Source of the DNA: Datura wrightii
Lineage: Eukaryota; Streptophyta; Magnoliopsida; Solanales; Solanaceae
DNA length: 64,000 nt
Direction: 5' to 3'
NCBI GenBank assembly: GCA_035772735.1
Contig: JASDFA010000010.1
Coordinates: 121,408,001 to 121,472,000, forward strand
This document shows positions 53,764-64,000 of the stretch, one piece after another (the first letter of the stretch is position 1; the number at the start of each line of letters is the position of its first letter). Position numbers and translations under genes: made by a program. Under the pieces are notes generated by a model, which was not told the DNA's origin, made no database searches, and saw only the letters and a list, made by a program, of their open reading frames with translations.

Positions 53764-55190
53764 CTTACCCCGCACTTAAATCCTTGTTCATCCCCGAACA
53801 ATAATCTTACACCTCATGCGATTGACACCCAATCTTGGCTACTTTAGCTCGACAATTCAAGCTAAGGTTATACCGATTATTTAATATAGCAAATCATCAA
53901 GAAAACATGCATAGTCTTATCAATACAATGACCTTCAACACATTAAGACCTCCTAGACTCAAGAATCGACTCTCGATATCGGCACACTCATGCAAATCAG
54001 CTGATCAAGATATCCGACACAAAATTCAATCTCTCGTCGAGCATGTGCCCTCACAACACAAGAGAATTTTTCTCTTTTTAATCACATGAACTCAAAGACA
54101 TTACATGCAGGGGCATATAAGCACGATTTTGCTCTCTCTCCCAAAAGAATTCACATGCATCATGTTATGAACCATAGGCTTGCCTTTAGTGTATTACTCC
54201 ACTAATATAAGGACGCGTGATGTAAGATCACGTAGGACTTAACGGGTTGTAGTGTAAGCTACGGAACAAGCAAATACTAGGCTAACCAATAATAACAACT
54301 AGCCTCCTTAAGCGCTTTTTCAATACATCCCATCAACCTTATGGGCATTGTTTCTTCCTTCATCCTCCCATTCATGAAGTCTGTCTTTATTTTTGTTCCC
54401 ATATCTTTAAGCACACTCGACTTAATAACAAAGATTAGTTATACGTCTTCATTATATTTAATTTATAGCGAGTGCACCTTTGACCTTTTCTTTCCTTTCA
54501 TCACTCTGCTTTTTCTTTTCTTTTCACAATTCTCACTCCTTGACCCTGCGGGAAAATTATTTTTTTCTTGAGCGCTTAAGAGTTTTGGATCAAATTCACG
54601 GATAATGAAAAGAAGGGGTTCAGCTCGGTTTACACCTTTTTGACAAAAGAAAAAAAATAGGCTAAAGGCTCAATGGGCTAACTAGGATGTACATTCAAGG
54701 TAGGTACGATAATGAAAAAAAAACTTTCGGTTAAAGCAAAGAAATGCCTACATCCTTTCCTACAATACACATCCTTCATTTCGTTTCGTACACACACCAG
54801 GAAAGTTCTAGACACTTCACTATAGCATGGAAGAAATGAAACCTCACCACACACTCATTGCACATGCTCAACTCAAGACATATTCACAGACTCTTCAATC
54901 AGCTAATTACAAGAATTCAAACATTAAGCCTCAATCACACCAAATCAAACTCTATGGCCTAGGTACCTCAACATATTTACAAAGTTGCATGCTTTCATAC
55001 GAATCACCTTTGCATTTTAAATATCATGTACAACACACAACAAGAATTTCGCAACCATAAAGTAACGACACATTTGGGATACAAACAAACAAAAGAAAAA
55101 AATTAAAAAGAACAAAAGAAATCTACTCCTATTGACTGCATTTCCCTTAAGACGGTCATCATCCATCCATCATAGGGAACGGTCACTAAT
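53764..55190 (-). other. AT6 3' untranslated region, cut by TK6
   Basis: It is homologous to 47780-49180 of AT5 base for base over long stretches and is non-coding. It ends at GGTCACTAAT, where TK6 begins. CTAAT (55186-55190) is the predicted target site. The remainder of AT6 should lie past TK6. Confidence 0.75.
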
Positions 55191-55312
55191 TGTTATACCC
55201 CGTAAGATTCCCGACACCTAGATGGCCTATTCGCATGTTGGTTAAGTATATTTGAAAGCCATACATGCTAGGAAAAGGCCCGGGAAAAGACCGGACGAGG
55301 AAACATGTTGAA

Positions 55313-55352
55313 CCATCGCGGAAGGAGCCGGGGCAGAGCCCCTCCGCGATGG
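55313..55352. repeat. 40-nt inverted repeat next to the dyad cassette (TK6)
   Basis: Perfect 10-bp arms CCATCGCGGA and TCCGCGATGG with a 20-nt spacer, ending 3 nt before the 42-nt cassette. The 3' LTR copy (about 62507-62546) has changed in both arms (TCGCTGA and TCAGCGA), which keeps the pairing. Confidence 0.75.
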
Positions 55353-55355
55353 CAA

Positions 55356-55397
55356 CGTGTCACGGAGGTGGAGCCTCCGCATTGGCTCCGTGACACG
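55356..55397. repeat. 42-nt dyad cassette of TK6 5' LTR
   Basis: Perfect arms CGTGTCACGGAG and CTCCGTGACACG with an 18-nt spacer that, read on the minus strand, contains AATGCGGAG. The TATA box follows after 21 nt. The 3' LTR copy at 62550-62591 has one base changed in each arm. Confidence 0.85.
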
Positions 55398-55418
55398 TTG
55401 GGTCTGTCCAGGCCCAAG

Positions 55419-55427
55419 TATATAAAG
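55419..55427 (+). promoter_or_regulatory. TATA box of TK6 5' LTR
   Basis: TATATAAAG, conserved in the 3' LTR (62613-62621) and TK2 LTR (6567-6575, minus). Confidence 0.75.
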
Positions 55428-55658
55428 CTCCACTTCGGTTTTAAATGAAATAATTCTTATATTTTCCAGTGAAAACAGAGAGAAAAACCAGAGAGGAGAA
55501 AGGGACAAAGGTTCCTTTATAATTTCCTTCCGATTACGCTGCCAAACATTGTCCAAACTTAAATTAACTCCATATACCGAAGTATTTAGCAGCAGGGAGC
55601 ATTCCTACGGATTTAGTTTCACGAAATTCGGCCGACAAAGCATCGTGCTACCGGGCTA

Positions 55659-55669
55659 AGGTAAGTGGA
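55659..55669 (+). promoter_or_regulatory. Splice-donor-like site in TK6 5' LTR
   Basis: AAGGTAAGTGG is close to the plant 5' splice consensus, about 230 nt after the TATA box. TK2 has the same site. In the TK6 3' LTR a one-base loss (AAGGTAGTGG, near 62852) spoils it. Confidence 0.4.
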
Positions 55670-56586
55670 ATTGCTCCAAACTAGTGCCTATGTGTTCCTA
55701 GCTATAAAGTGAATACTTTTCCCTTTCTGGACTTCAGAAAAATAGCAAGTTTTCGACCGTCTTTCGATAAGCCTAAGTTTAGGCTATAATTATATCGAAA
55801 AGTGATGTTTTCCTTCAGAATAAAATTGTATTTAGCACTAATTAACATGTATATGAATGCAGTTGGGATAAATAGCTGGAATATTGACCGAGCCTCATCC
55901 GACAGTCGGATAACTTGAGGTTAAAGTATATAAAGTTGTTCTTCGGCAAGTTAGTAAGTCTTAGCTGGTAAATCATACTAAACTCCATATTTGAAGCTCT
56001 CGGAGTTGAATGTTGAGAATTAGGCAAGTCTAATAGATTCTGAGTTGTGTTTCCGTATCGTATCTACTCCGAAAGTTAGTAAAGCATGCGCCAAAGGGCG
56101 AGTTAGCATTTCAGATTCAGTATAGCTTATTGTATAATTAGCAAGCATGTTGTAGAATAAAAAAGGAGACAGATTTTCAGAATAAAAGTTAGTAAAGTAA
56201 AATCAGATAGACAAACAATTTTATGGCTACAGATTAGCCATTCAAACAGACAGTATCCCGGCTACAGATTAGCCAAGTAGTTAAATAAAGATTTCAGAAT
56301 CAGTATAGTCAGTAAAGAATCAGTTCAGTATAGAAACAGATCAGAATAAGAAATTAGATTTTAGATAGTCTTTTTCAGTGATACATGCTTGCTATTTATA
56401 TGTGCTATTTGTTTGTTGAGACTTGATGTGGCGTGAGGGCACCTTATTGAGCATCCTCGCCGCCTCTGGGTTGGTAATCGTGTCGCCCACTGGGCGGGTG
56501 GGTTTTACGTCACTCCAAGGAGTGGCATGCCGTCCCCAGCTTGGACGAGGATGGGATGAAGCTTTCCCCATAGCAGTCTGATCAGC

Positions 56587-56766
56587 ATTACAGGTGCAGT
56601 TCCGGTTTCAGATAGCCCTGTTGAGTTTTGTGTCCAGGGAACCAGACCCTATCTGCTACTGTCTGTACATTAAGTTATTATAGGTGTAGCTCCAGTTTCA
56701 GGTAGCCCCGTTGAGTTGTGTCCGGGGATCCAGACCCTATCTGTTACTGTCTACACAAGAGTCCTC
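56587..56766 (+). repeat. 90-bp tandem duplication in TK6 LTR
   Basis: Copies start ATTACAGGTGCAG (56587) and ATTATAGGTGTAG (56677), both containing CAGACCCTATCTG. The same pair with the same period occurs in the 3' LTR at 63779 and 63869, so it predates this insertion. The TK2 LTR does not show it. Confidence 0.75.
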
Positions 56767-57823
56767 CTGACCCAGACACGGTTGCTTATATCGGAGGCCA
56801 TGGCCCGAGCCGGAGACCCAGGGGGCTGGTAGAGGAGCTTCGAAGTGAGCAGATGAGTGGAGTGACTTATTTTTGGCTGGTTTTGACCCGGGTAGGGGTA
56901 TATAGATTATTTGCTTGTTTGGCGCCATCCGGCTTATGGGGGTTGGTATTGGCTCTTGCTTGCTAAATGTATATGTACTAATGTGTTTTATATATATTAG
57001 TTAATAGACAGCAGGTTGCCGTGACTTCAGACACGCTCCTGCCTATCAGTGCAGAAAGGTTTGATCTAGTTCCTATCAGCTCTTCAGATTCAGTTATCTT
57101 TTGCTCATGGACTTGTTAGTTATGTTATTTGTATTCAGTTGTATTATTTCAGTTACTTTGCATACTCGGTACCAGAGGTACTGACGCCCAATGGGGCGCT
57201 GCATTACTTGCCTGCAGGTACTCATAGATGAGGAGGCGATCCCTCGTGATCCTAGCCAGTGCAGAGTCATCAGCTCCTGTCATCTGGAGCTTGATATTTC
57301 AGAGGTTTATATCATTTCCTTTTGTTGTATAGTACGAGTAGGTCGGGGCCCTATCCCGACCATTTTATCAATATTCCTAGAGGCTTGCTGTCTGTATATA
57401 TATTTCTCTGTGGTCAGTTGAGCCGGTCGTGTGAGGCCGTGCAGTTTGTTATAGCTGTTTAGCATCACAGTTTATATTGGTCGTGTAAGGCCTTAGTTTG
57501 ACAATAGTGGTGACCTTGCTGGTCATGTAGTATTACAGTGGTCTTGTGTTGAGTTGCAGATAACTAGACAACATGGTGGTCTTGTCGGCCCGCATAGGCT
57601 CCCTTATATTGAGATGTTTCTGGTTAGCTGTCATTACAGGTACAGGTGGCTATAGGCCCAGTTGGCCAGAGGCTGTCTTTACAACCGTTATATAGCCCTT
57701 TGTTTCCAGAAATCTGAGATAGAGCCAGCCAGACACCAGATGTGCTCAGGCACAATAGTCTAGCAGTTCAGGTCCTAGTAGGGCACTAGGTGCCAATCAT
57801 ACCCCCCAAGGCGGGGCGTGACA

Positions 57824-58038
57824 AACTTTGTATCAGAGTAGGTCGTGTCCCAGGGAGTCTGTAAGCCGTGCTAAGTAGACTCTTGTCTATGGATGTGTAG
57901 TGCACCACATACTATAGGCAGGAGGCTGCGAGGCATAATAGGATGGTTACTCTTCTTTCATACTCAGTCGTGCCATAGCACAGTACAGTATAGGGTTGAG
58001 TTCCTAAAACTTATCGTATCCTTTGTCTACATATAAGA
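57824..58038 (+). other. TK6 primer-binding site and leader
   Basis: TTGTATCAGAG (57828-57838) is one base from the initiator-Met-tRNA primer site. A leader of about 200 nt without coding sequence leads to the gag ATG. Confidence 0.75.
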
Positions 58039-59337
58039 ATGGCAGATCAGCGACACCCTGCCACAAGCAGGAGATTAGACACAGCAGTAGGAGAAGGCAC
58101 CAGCAGGATACCTCAGCTTCAGTTAGAGTCAGCCTGATCTAAGGGCGATATAGAGGCTTCATCACAGCCCTCTCAACAGTCCCCCTCACATCAGGAGTCG
58201 TTGGGCACTACACCGCCCCCGATAGCTCCTGTGCCTTCGCCATCAGATCAAGAGGTTCGTAGTGCTGTAGTTATGTTGGCACAGATGATGGCCACACAGA
58301 GCCAGCCAGTGCCACCTGTAGCAGCAGAGTCTTCAGGTGGATCAGGCAGTTCTAGAGTCCGGGAATTTTTGGCACTGGGTCCCCCACAGTTTACAGGGTC
58401 AGATCAGGCAGAGGACCCCCAGGATTTTCTAGATCAGATGTAGAGGATATTCCGAGTTATGCACGTGACCCCTTTAGAGTCGGTTGAGATAGCAGTGTTC
58501 CGGTTACGGGATATAGCTATACTATGGTACGAGAGTTGGGAAAGGTCCCGAGGGAGAGATGTTACCCCTCCAACCCGGACCAGCTTCTTGGAGGCCTTCC
58601 TGGATCGTTACTTTCCACGAGAGATCCGGCAGGCCCGGATGGATCAGTTTTTGCATCTGGAGCAGGGCGCGAGGAGCGTACGCGAGTATGCTTTACAGTT
58701 TGACTCCTTAGCCCATTATGCTCCAGCATTTGTCGATACCATGTCAGCGAGAGTTCACAGATTTATCATGGGTCTGAATCCGGAGTATACTGAGGCATGT
58801 ATGACAGCGACATTGCGAGAGTATATGGACATTGCCCGAGTACAGGCTTTTGCTCAGACCATAGAGGGTCTTAGACAGCGGAAACAGAGTAGTAGAAAGA
58901 CCAGTCAGGAACAGCGCCACAGAGACAGACCAGATGACATACAAAGGGAAGTTCAGAGGGGACCCAGGCCTGTACTATCAGATAGACCCCCTAGACCCCC
59001 ACCTCCACCACAGCAGCAGCAGCGAGGTAGATATGTGCGACGAGGGAAGTCAGAGCCCAGTGGTAGTTCTAGAATAGTAGAGTTCCCACAGCAGAGAAGG
59101 GGAGAGTAGAGTAGATTTGCGCCCTCACCCTGCCCCTATTGTAATCGACCACACTTCGGAACTTGTAGATATGGCTCCACTGGGTGTTATATTTGCGGAC
59201 AAGAGGGTCATCAGATGAGAGATTGTCCGACTAGAGGTTTGGGGAGTAGAGACAGTCAGGACAGGGGATCCGCAGGGCCACGAGCCCCAGCAGCCTCAAT
59301 GGGGCGTGGGCCTTCAGGTTCCGTAGGCAGAGACTGA
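58039..59337 (+). pseudogene. TK6 gag
   Basis: Gag starts at ATG 58039 (MADQRHPATSRRL), and its frame stays in register to about 59337, broken only by TGA 58135, TAG 58441 and TAG 59107. Order: a Pro/Ser/Gln-rich N-terminus; FLALGPPQFTGSDQAEDPQD (about 58365-58425); the retrotransposon gag domain with MHVTPLESVEIAVFRLRD and FLDRYFPREIRQARMDQF (58459-58670); a basic Arg/Gln/Pro linker (58880-59100); and two knuckles, CPYCNRPHFGTC (59131-59166) and CYICGQEGHQMRDC (59188-59229), both intact. Three stops in an otherwise unshifted frame mark a fairly recent death. It forms the capsid in functional relatives. Confidence 0.88.
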
Positions 59338-60195
59338 GGTAGATCAGGAGCTTCCAGTTCAGGTACGGGTTCAAGCCGTACCTATGCACTACCAGGGAGA
59401 CATGATTCAGAGGCGTCTCCGGATGTAGTAACAGGTACGATGACTATTTGTGAGAAAGAAAGATGGCTCGCTCCGTATGTGCATAGATTATCGACAGTTG
59501 AACAATGTGACGGTAAAGAACAAGTATCCGCTCCCCAGAATAGATGATTTATTTGATCAGTTACAGGGAGCCAGATACTTCTCTAAGATTGACTTGTGGT
59601 CCAGATATCATCAGGTTTGGGTACGTGAAAGGGATATTCCTAAAACGGCGTTCAAGACCCGATATGGACACTTTGAATTTCTAGTGATGTCCTTCGGGTT
59701 TACGAATGCCCCAGCAGTATTCATGGACCTGATGAATAGTATTTTCAGACCATACTTGGACTTGTTCGTAATAGTATTTATTGATGACATTCTTGTGTAT
59801 TCTCGCTCTGAAGCAGATCACTAGACTCATTTGCGGACAATGCTCTAGATCCTCAGGGACCGCCAGTTATACGCTAAGTTCTCCAAGTGCGAATTCTGGC
59901 TTACCTCAGTAGTCTTCCTAGGGCATATTGTGTCGGATGCTGGTATATAGGTTGACAAGAAGAAAATAGAAGCAATCAAATCATGGCCTAGGCCTACCAC
60001 TCCGATCGAAGTCCGTAGCTTTCTAGGATTAGCGGGATATTACAGGAGATTTGTCAAGGGATTCTCTACTATAGCGGCACCTCTGACCAAATTGACACAG
60101 AAAGCAACGAAGTGTCAGTGGACAGAGGCATGCGAGCAGAGCTTCCAGGAGTTAAAAGACAGATTAACCTCCGCCCTAGTGTTAGCATTGCCGGA
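59338..60195 (+). pseudogene. TK6 reverse transcriptase lacking its N-terminus; protease deleted
   Basis: Gag's end (EASPDVVTGTMTI, about 59410-59446) joins directly to RKKDGSLRMCIDYRQLNNVT (59453 on). The whole protease and the RT linker are missing, roughly 0.7 kb by comparison with TK1. RT then continues: SKIDLWSRYHQVWVRERDIP, FGFTNAPAVFMDLM and the catalytic FIDDILVYSR (about 59780-59809) with both Asp present. A TAG at 59822 and further stops (about 59849, 59948) break the connection part (EVRSFLGLAGYYRRFVKGFS, about 60010-60068). A frameshift near 60200 leads into RNase H. Confidence 0.87.
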
Positions 60196-60620
60196 AGGGA
60201 AGGTTATTCGGTGTATTGCGATGCCTCAGGCATCGGGTTAGGTTGTATATTGATGCAGCATGGTAAAGTGATTGCATATGCTTCCAGACAGCTAAGGAAA
60301 CACAAAAAGGACTACCTTACCCATGACCTGGAGTTAGCCGCAGTGATCCACGCCTTAAAAATGTGGAGGCATTACCTGTATGGTGTTCATGTTGATATTT
60401 TCACAAATCACAAGAGCCTACAGTATATCTTCACTCAGAGGGAGTTGAATCTGCGGCAACATTGCTGGTTGGAGCTGTTAAAGGATTATGATGTGAATAT
60501 TCTGTACCACCCGGGAAAAGCCAATGTTGTGGCAGATGCTCTCCGTCGAAAGTCCATGGGGAGTTTGGCGTATTTGCAGCCCAAGCAGCGGGAATTGGTC
60601 AGGGAGATACATCAGTTAGC
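60196..60620 (+). pseudogene. TK6 RNase H with an active-site substitution
   Basis: RNase H text in the open frame has YSVYCDASGIGLGCILMQHG (first Asp), HDLELAAVIHALKMWRHYLY (Glu) and VDIFTNHKSLQYIF. Here the expected catalytic Asp is Asn (AAT at 60406-60408, a G-to-A change). It ends ILYHPGKANVVADALRRKSM. The frame enters from RT through a shift at about 60200. The fold is probably kept, but hydrolysis is probably lost. Confidence 0.85.
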
Positions 60621-62121
60621 TAGCCTAGCCGTTCGTATAGCAGAAATAGAGGACAGTAGAGCGGCAATTCAGAACACCGCCGTGTCATCATTAGTTGTGG
60701 AAGTGAAACAACGACAATTTGAGGATCCTGACCTAGTTCAGCTTAAAGATTATATTCCGCTAGGGAAGGCGCCAGGATTCCGTGTAACAGAGGATGGAGT
60801 ACAGCATTGTAAAGATCATTTATGTGTTCCCAATGTTTTAGGCCTCCGCCGGCAGATCATGAACGAGGTACATTGCGCCCGTTATTCTCTCCACCCTGGT
60901 GCGACAAAAATGTACCATGATATCAAAGAAAACTACTACTGGCCAGGTATGAAAAGAGAAATTGCCAAAGTTGTAGCCCAGTGTCCTAACTGCCAACAGG
61001 TGAAAGAAGAACATCAGAAACCAGGTGGGTTAACTCAAGACATAGTTGTGCCTCTCTGGAAATGGGAAGTAGTGAATATGGATTTTGTAGCAGGATTACC
61101 CCGTACTAAACATAGCCATGACTCTATATGGGTGATAGTTGAAAGATTGACAAAATCAGCGCATTTCCTGCCAGTGAGAACTACTTTCTCGGCTGAAGAT
61201 TATGCCGAATTTTATATCCGAGAAATAGTCAGATTGCATGGATTGCCAGTATCCATTATTTCAGACAGGGGAGCACAGTTTACGACTAGATTTTGAAAAT
61301 CGTTTTAGAGAGGTATGGGAACGCAGATTAATTTGAGCACAGCATTCCACCCTCAAACAGATGGACAGGCTGAGCGCACTATTCAGACGCTCGAGGACAT
61401 GCTACGAGCATGTGTGCTAGATTTTGGAGGTAGCTGGGATGAGCATTTGCCGTTAATGGAATTTGCTTATAATAACAGCTATGACTTTGCCATCCAGATG
61501 GTGCCTTTCGAGGCATTATACGGGCGGAAGTGCAGATCGCCGATTGGTTTGTTTGAAATAGGAGAATCAGCGTTGGTTGGGCCAGACATTGTTCAGCAGT
61601 CAGAGGAAAAGGTAAAGCTTATCCAAGAACGCCTACTGACTGCACAGAGCCGCCAGAAATCATATGCTAATGTGCGGCGCAGAGATTTGGAATTTGATGT
61701 AAATGACTGGGTATTTCTGAAAGTGTCTCCGATGAAAGGGGTGATGAGATTCGACAAGAAAGGTAAGCTCAACCCAAGATTTGTCGGGCCATATCAGATT
61801 CGTAGAAGAATAGGCCAAGTGGCGTATGAGTTGAACTTGCCGCCAGAATTAGAATCTGTTCATCTAGTCTTTCATGTATCCATGCTAAGGAAATGCTTAG
61901 GAGACCCGTCAAGAGCAGTTCCAGTCCAAAATATCCAGGTTACAGAAGAGCTGGCCTATAAAGGGGTTCCAATAGCCATCTTAGACAGACAGATTCGTAG
62001 ATTGAGAACTAAAGATATTGCGTCTGTCAAGTTATTGTGGCGTAACAGGAACCGAGAAGAGATGACGTGGGAGGATGAGGAAGATATGAAAGCTAGATAT
62101 CCTCACTTATTCCAGGCCTAG
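60621..62121 (+). pseudogene. TK6 integrase with chromodomain-like tail, two stops
   Basis: The linker and HHCC module (SLHPGATKMYHDIKENYYWP, CPNCQQVKEEHQ, about 60885-61015) are intact. The core has Asp in NMDFVAGLPRTKHSHDSIWV (about 61081) and Asp in IISDRGAQFTTRF (about 61262). Then TGA (61294-61296) and TAG (about 61306) stand at Trp- and Gln-type positions. Frame and homology resume at once: TAFHPQTDGQAERTIQTLED with the Glu (about 61367), WVFLKVSPMKGVMRFDKKGK (about 61710), then IAILDRQIRRLRTK and the tail EDEEDMKARYPHLFQA ending 62121. All catalytic residues are present; only the two stops disable it. It is the sister of the TK2 integrase. Confidence 0.9.
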
Positions 62122-62384
62122 TCAGGCAACAGGTATGTCCGTATTATTACTTATGCAGTACCTTATAGTTGTGTATGAATAAAATGAGAAAGATTGATGT
62201 TTAGCTACCCAGTGAATCTTAAAGTATTGTGTGCAGTACCTGTATTGGACTTTTCTGCGTTTAAGGTTTTTGGTATAGTCCATATTACAAGGGAAACTCT
62301 GCCGAAATTTTTCTAAGTAGTAAGTTGAGAAGTCCTCTAGATAGTAGTTTCCATTTGAGGACGAATGTTCTTAAGGGGGGAGAA
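62122..62384 (+). other. TK6 3' untranslated region and polypurine tract
   Basis: It is non-coding. The tract TTAAGGGGGGAGAA (62371-62384) precedes the LTR. Confidence 0.8.
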
Positions 62385-64000
62385 TGTTATACCCCGTAAG
62401 ATTCCCGGCACCTAGATGGCCTATTCGCGCGTTGGTTAAGTATATTTGAAAGCCATACGTGCTAGGAAAAGGCCTGGGAAAAGATCGGACGAGGAAACCT
62501 GTCAAACCATCGCTGAAGGAGCCAGGGCAGAGGCCCTCAGCGATGGCAACGTATCACGGAGGTGGAGCCTCCGCGTTGGCTCCGTGACACATTGGGTCTG
62601 TCCAGGCCCAAGTATATAAAGCCCCACTTCGGTTTTAAATGAAATAATTCTTATATTTTCCAGTGAAAACAGAGAGAAAAAACAGAGAGGAGAAAGGGAC
62701 GAAGGTTCCTTGATAATTTCCTTCTGATTACGCTGCCAAACATTGTCCAAACTTAAATTAACTCCAGATACCGAAGTATTTAGCAGCAGGGAGCATTCCT
62801 ACGGATTTAGTTTCGCGAAATTCGGTTGAAAAATCATCATGCTACCGGGCTAAGGTAGTGGAATTGCTCCAAACTAGTGCCTATGTGTTCCTAGTTGTAA
62901 AGTGAATACTTCTCCCTTCTAGACTTCTGAAAAATAGCAAGTTTTCGACCGTCTTTCGATAAGCCTAAGTTTAGGCTATAATTATATCGAAAAGTGATGT
63001 TTTCCTTCAGAATAAAATTGTATTTAGCACTAATTAACGTGTATATGAATGCAGTTGTTAGAAATAGCTGGAATATTGACCGAGCCTCGTCCGTTAGTCG
63101 GATAACTTGAGGCTAAAGTATGTAAAGTTGTTCTTCGGCAAGTTAGTAAGTCTTAGCTGGTAAATCATAGTAAACTCCGTATTTGAAGTTCTCGGAGTTT
63201 AATGTTGAGAATTAGGTAAGTCTAATAGATTCTGAGTTGTGTTGCCATATCGTATCCAGTCCGAAAGTTAGTAAAGCATGCGCCATAGGGCGAGTTAGCA
63301 TTCTAGATTCAGTATAACTTATTGTGTGATTAGCAAGCATGTTGTAGCATAAAAAAGGAGACAGATTTTCAGAATAAAAGTTAGTAAAGTAAAATCAGAT
63401 AGACAAACAGTTTTATGGCTACAGATTAGCCATTCAAACAGACAGTATCCCGACTACAGATTAGCCAAGCAGTTAAATAAAGATTTCAGAATTAGTATAG
63501 TCAGTAAAGAATCAGTTCAGTATAGAAACAGATTAGAATAAGAAATCGGATTTCAGATAGTCTTTTTCAGTTATACATGCTTGCTATTTATATGTGCTAT
63601 TTGTTTGTTGAGATTTGATGTGGCGTGAGGGCACCTTATTGAGCATCCTCGCCGCCTCTGGGTTGGTAATCGTGTCGCCCACTGAGAGGGTGGGTTTTAC
63701 GTCACTCCAAGAAGTGGCATGTCGTCCCCATCTTGGACGAAGATGGGATGAAGCATTTTCCATAGCAGTCTGATCAGCATTACAGGTGCAGCTCCGATTT
63801 CAGATAGCCCTATTGAGTTTTGTGTCCAGGGAACCATACCCTATCTGTTACTGTCTGTACATTCAGTTATTATAGGTGTAGCTCCGATTTCAGGTAGCCC
63901 CATTGAGTTGTGTTCGGGGATCCAGACCCTATCTGTTACTGTCTGCACAAGAGTCCTCCGGACCCAGACACGGTTGCTTATATCAGAGACCATGGCCCAA
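62385..64000 (+). mobile_element. TK6 3' LTR (first 1616 bp; runs off the window)
   Basis: It starts TGTTATACCCCG and is collinear with 55191-56810 of the 5' LTR, including cassette (62550-62591), TATA box (62613-62621) and 90-bp duplication (63779-63958). The right end and target site are outside the window. Confidence 0.95.

Larger units (their letters stand above)
55191..57823 (+). mobile_element. TK6 5' LTR (TK-a type, 2633 bp)
   Basis: It starts TGTTATACCCCG and ends GGGGCGTGACA, followed by the primer site. The first about 360 bp differ from the 3' LTR by about 6 % (hand count), the lowest divergence in the window, in line with TK6 being innermost. U3 carries two adjacent inverted repeats (55313-55352, 55356-55397), a TATATAAAG box (55419-55427) and AAGGTAAGTGG, a good splice donor (55659-55669). 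A 90-bp tandem duplication lies at 56587-56766. Confidence 0.95.

Overview
This window is plant nuclear DNA made almost entirely of old, broken and nested LTR retrotransposons. No host gene, tRNA or rRNA gene was recognised. The elements belong to two Ty3/Gypsy branches. Tekay/Del-type chromoviruses (TK1-TK6) are identified by pol order PR-RT-RNaseH-IN, a chromodomain-like IN tail and an initiator-Met-tRNA-type primer site. Athila/Tat-type elements (AT1-AT6) are identified by a divergent gag, a CDLG-type protease, a GGCGCC-type primer site and an extra ORF after pol. A eudicot, probably Solanaceae, pericentromeric-type block is the best guess. The family assignment is inference from element style; no search was run.

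Left part (1-24101). TK1 (+, 1-4217) is a stop-riddled gag-pol whose 3' LTR is cut at 4218 by TK2 (-, 4218-8719; 3' LTR, an open 462-codon integrase ORF, truncated in RNase H). Then come AT1 (+, 8720-10897; 3' end of an Athila-like element), two TK-type LTR pieces on the minus strand (10898-12809, 12810-13395) and AT2 (-, 13396-20618; 5' LTR, gag, protease). The AT2 gag is split by two solo LTRs (15126-16577 and 17221-18639), each with a perfect 5-bp target-site duplication. AT2 abuts a TK3 pol remnant (+, 20624-23048). Positions 23049-24101 are unassigned.

Right part (24102-64000) is a nested stack. An AT-type LTR read on the minus strand (AT3, 24102 to about 25430) lies head-to-head with AT4 (+, gag at 25588, third ORF at 44812). 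AT4 was interrupted by TK4 (-, 27649-44788, TSD TTTTT), and TK4 was interrupted in pol by TK5 (+, 33014-40630, TSD ATCAT/ATAAT). AT4 is interrupted again at 46350 by AT5 (-), AT5 at 52350 by AT6 (-), and AT6 at 55191 by TK6 (+). TK6 has a full 2633-bp 5' LTR, a primer site, gag-pol lacking protease and the RT N-terminus, a polypurine tract and a 3' LTR that runs off the window.

The most interesting signals lie outside the proteins. (1) A 42-nt dyad cassette (12-nt arm, 18-nt spacer, 12-nt arm) sits at a fixed distance upstream of the TATA box in LTRs of both the Tekay-type and Athila-type families. It keeps its 42-nt span while arm bases change together, and it occurs twice more inside AT5 ahead of the third ORF. 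(2) An 18-nt hairpin with an invariant AGGCAA loop and a covarying stem, preceded by GCGCTG, marks the end of the gag/pol unit in four Athila-type elements, including ones that have lost pol. (3) The TK-b LTRs carry their own arrays of CCACGAGTC/GACTCGTGG words. All divergence figures are hand counts and approximate.
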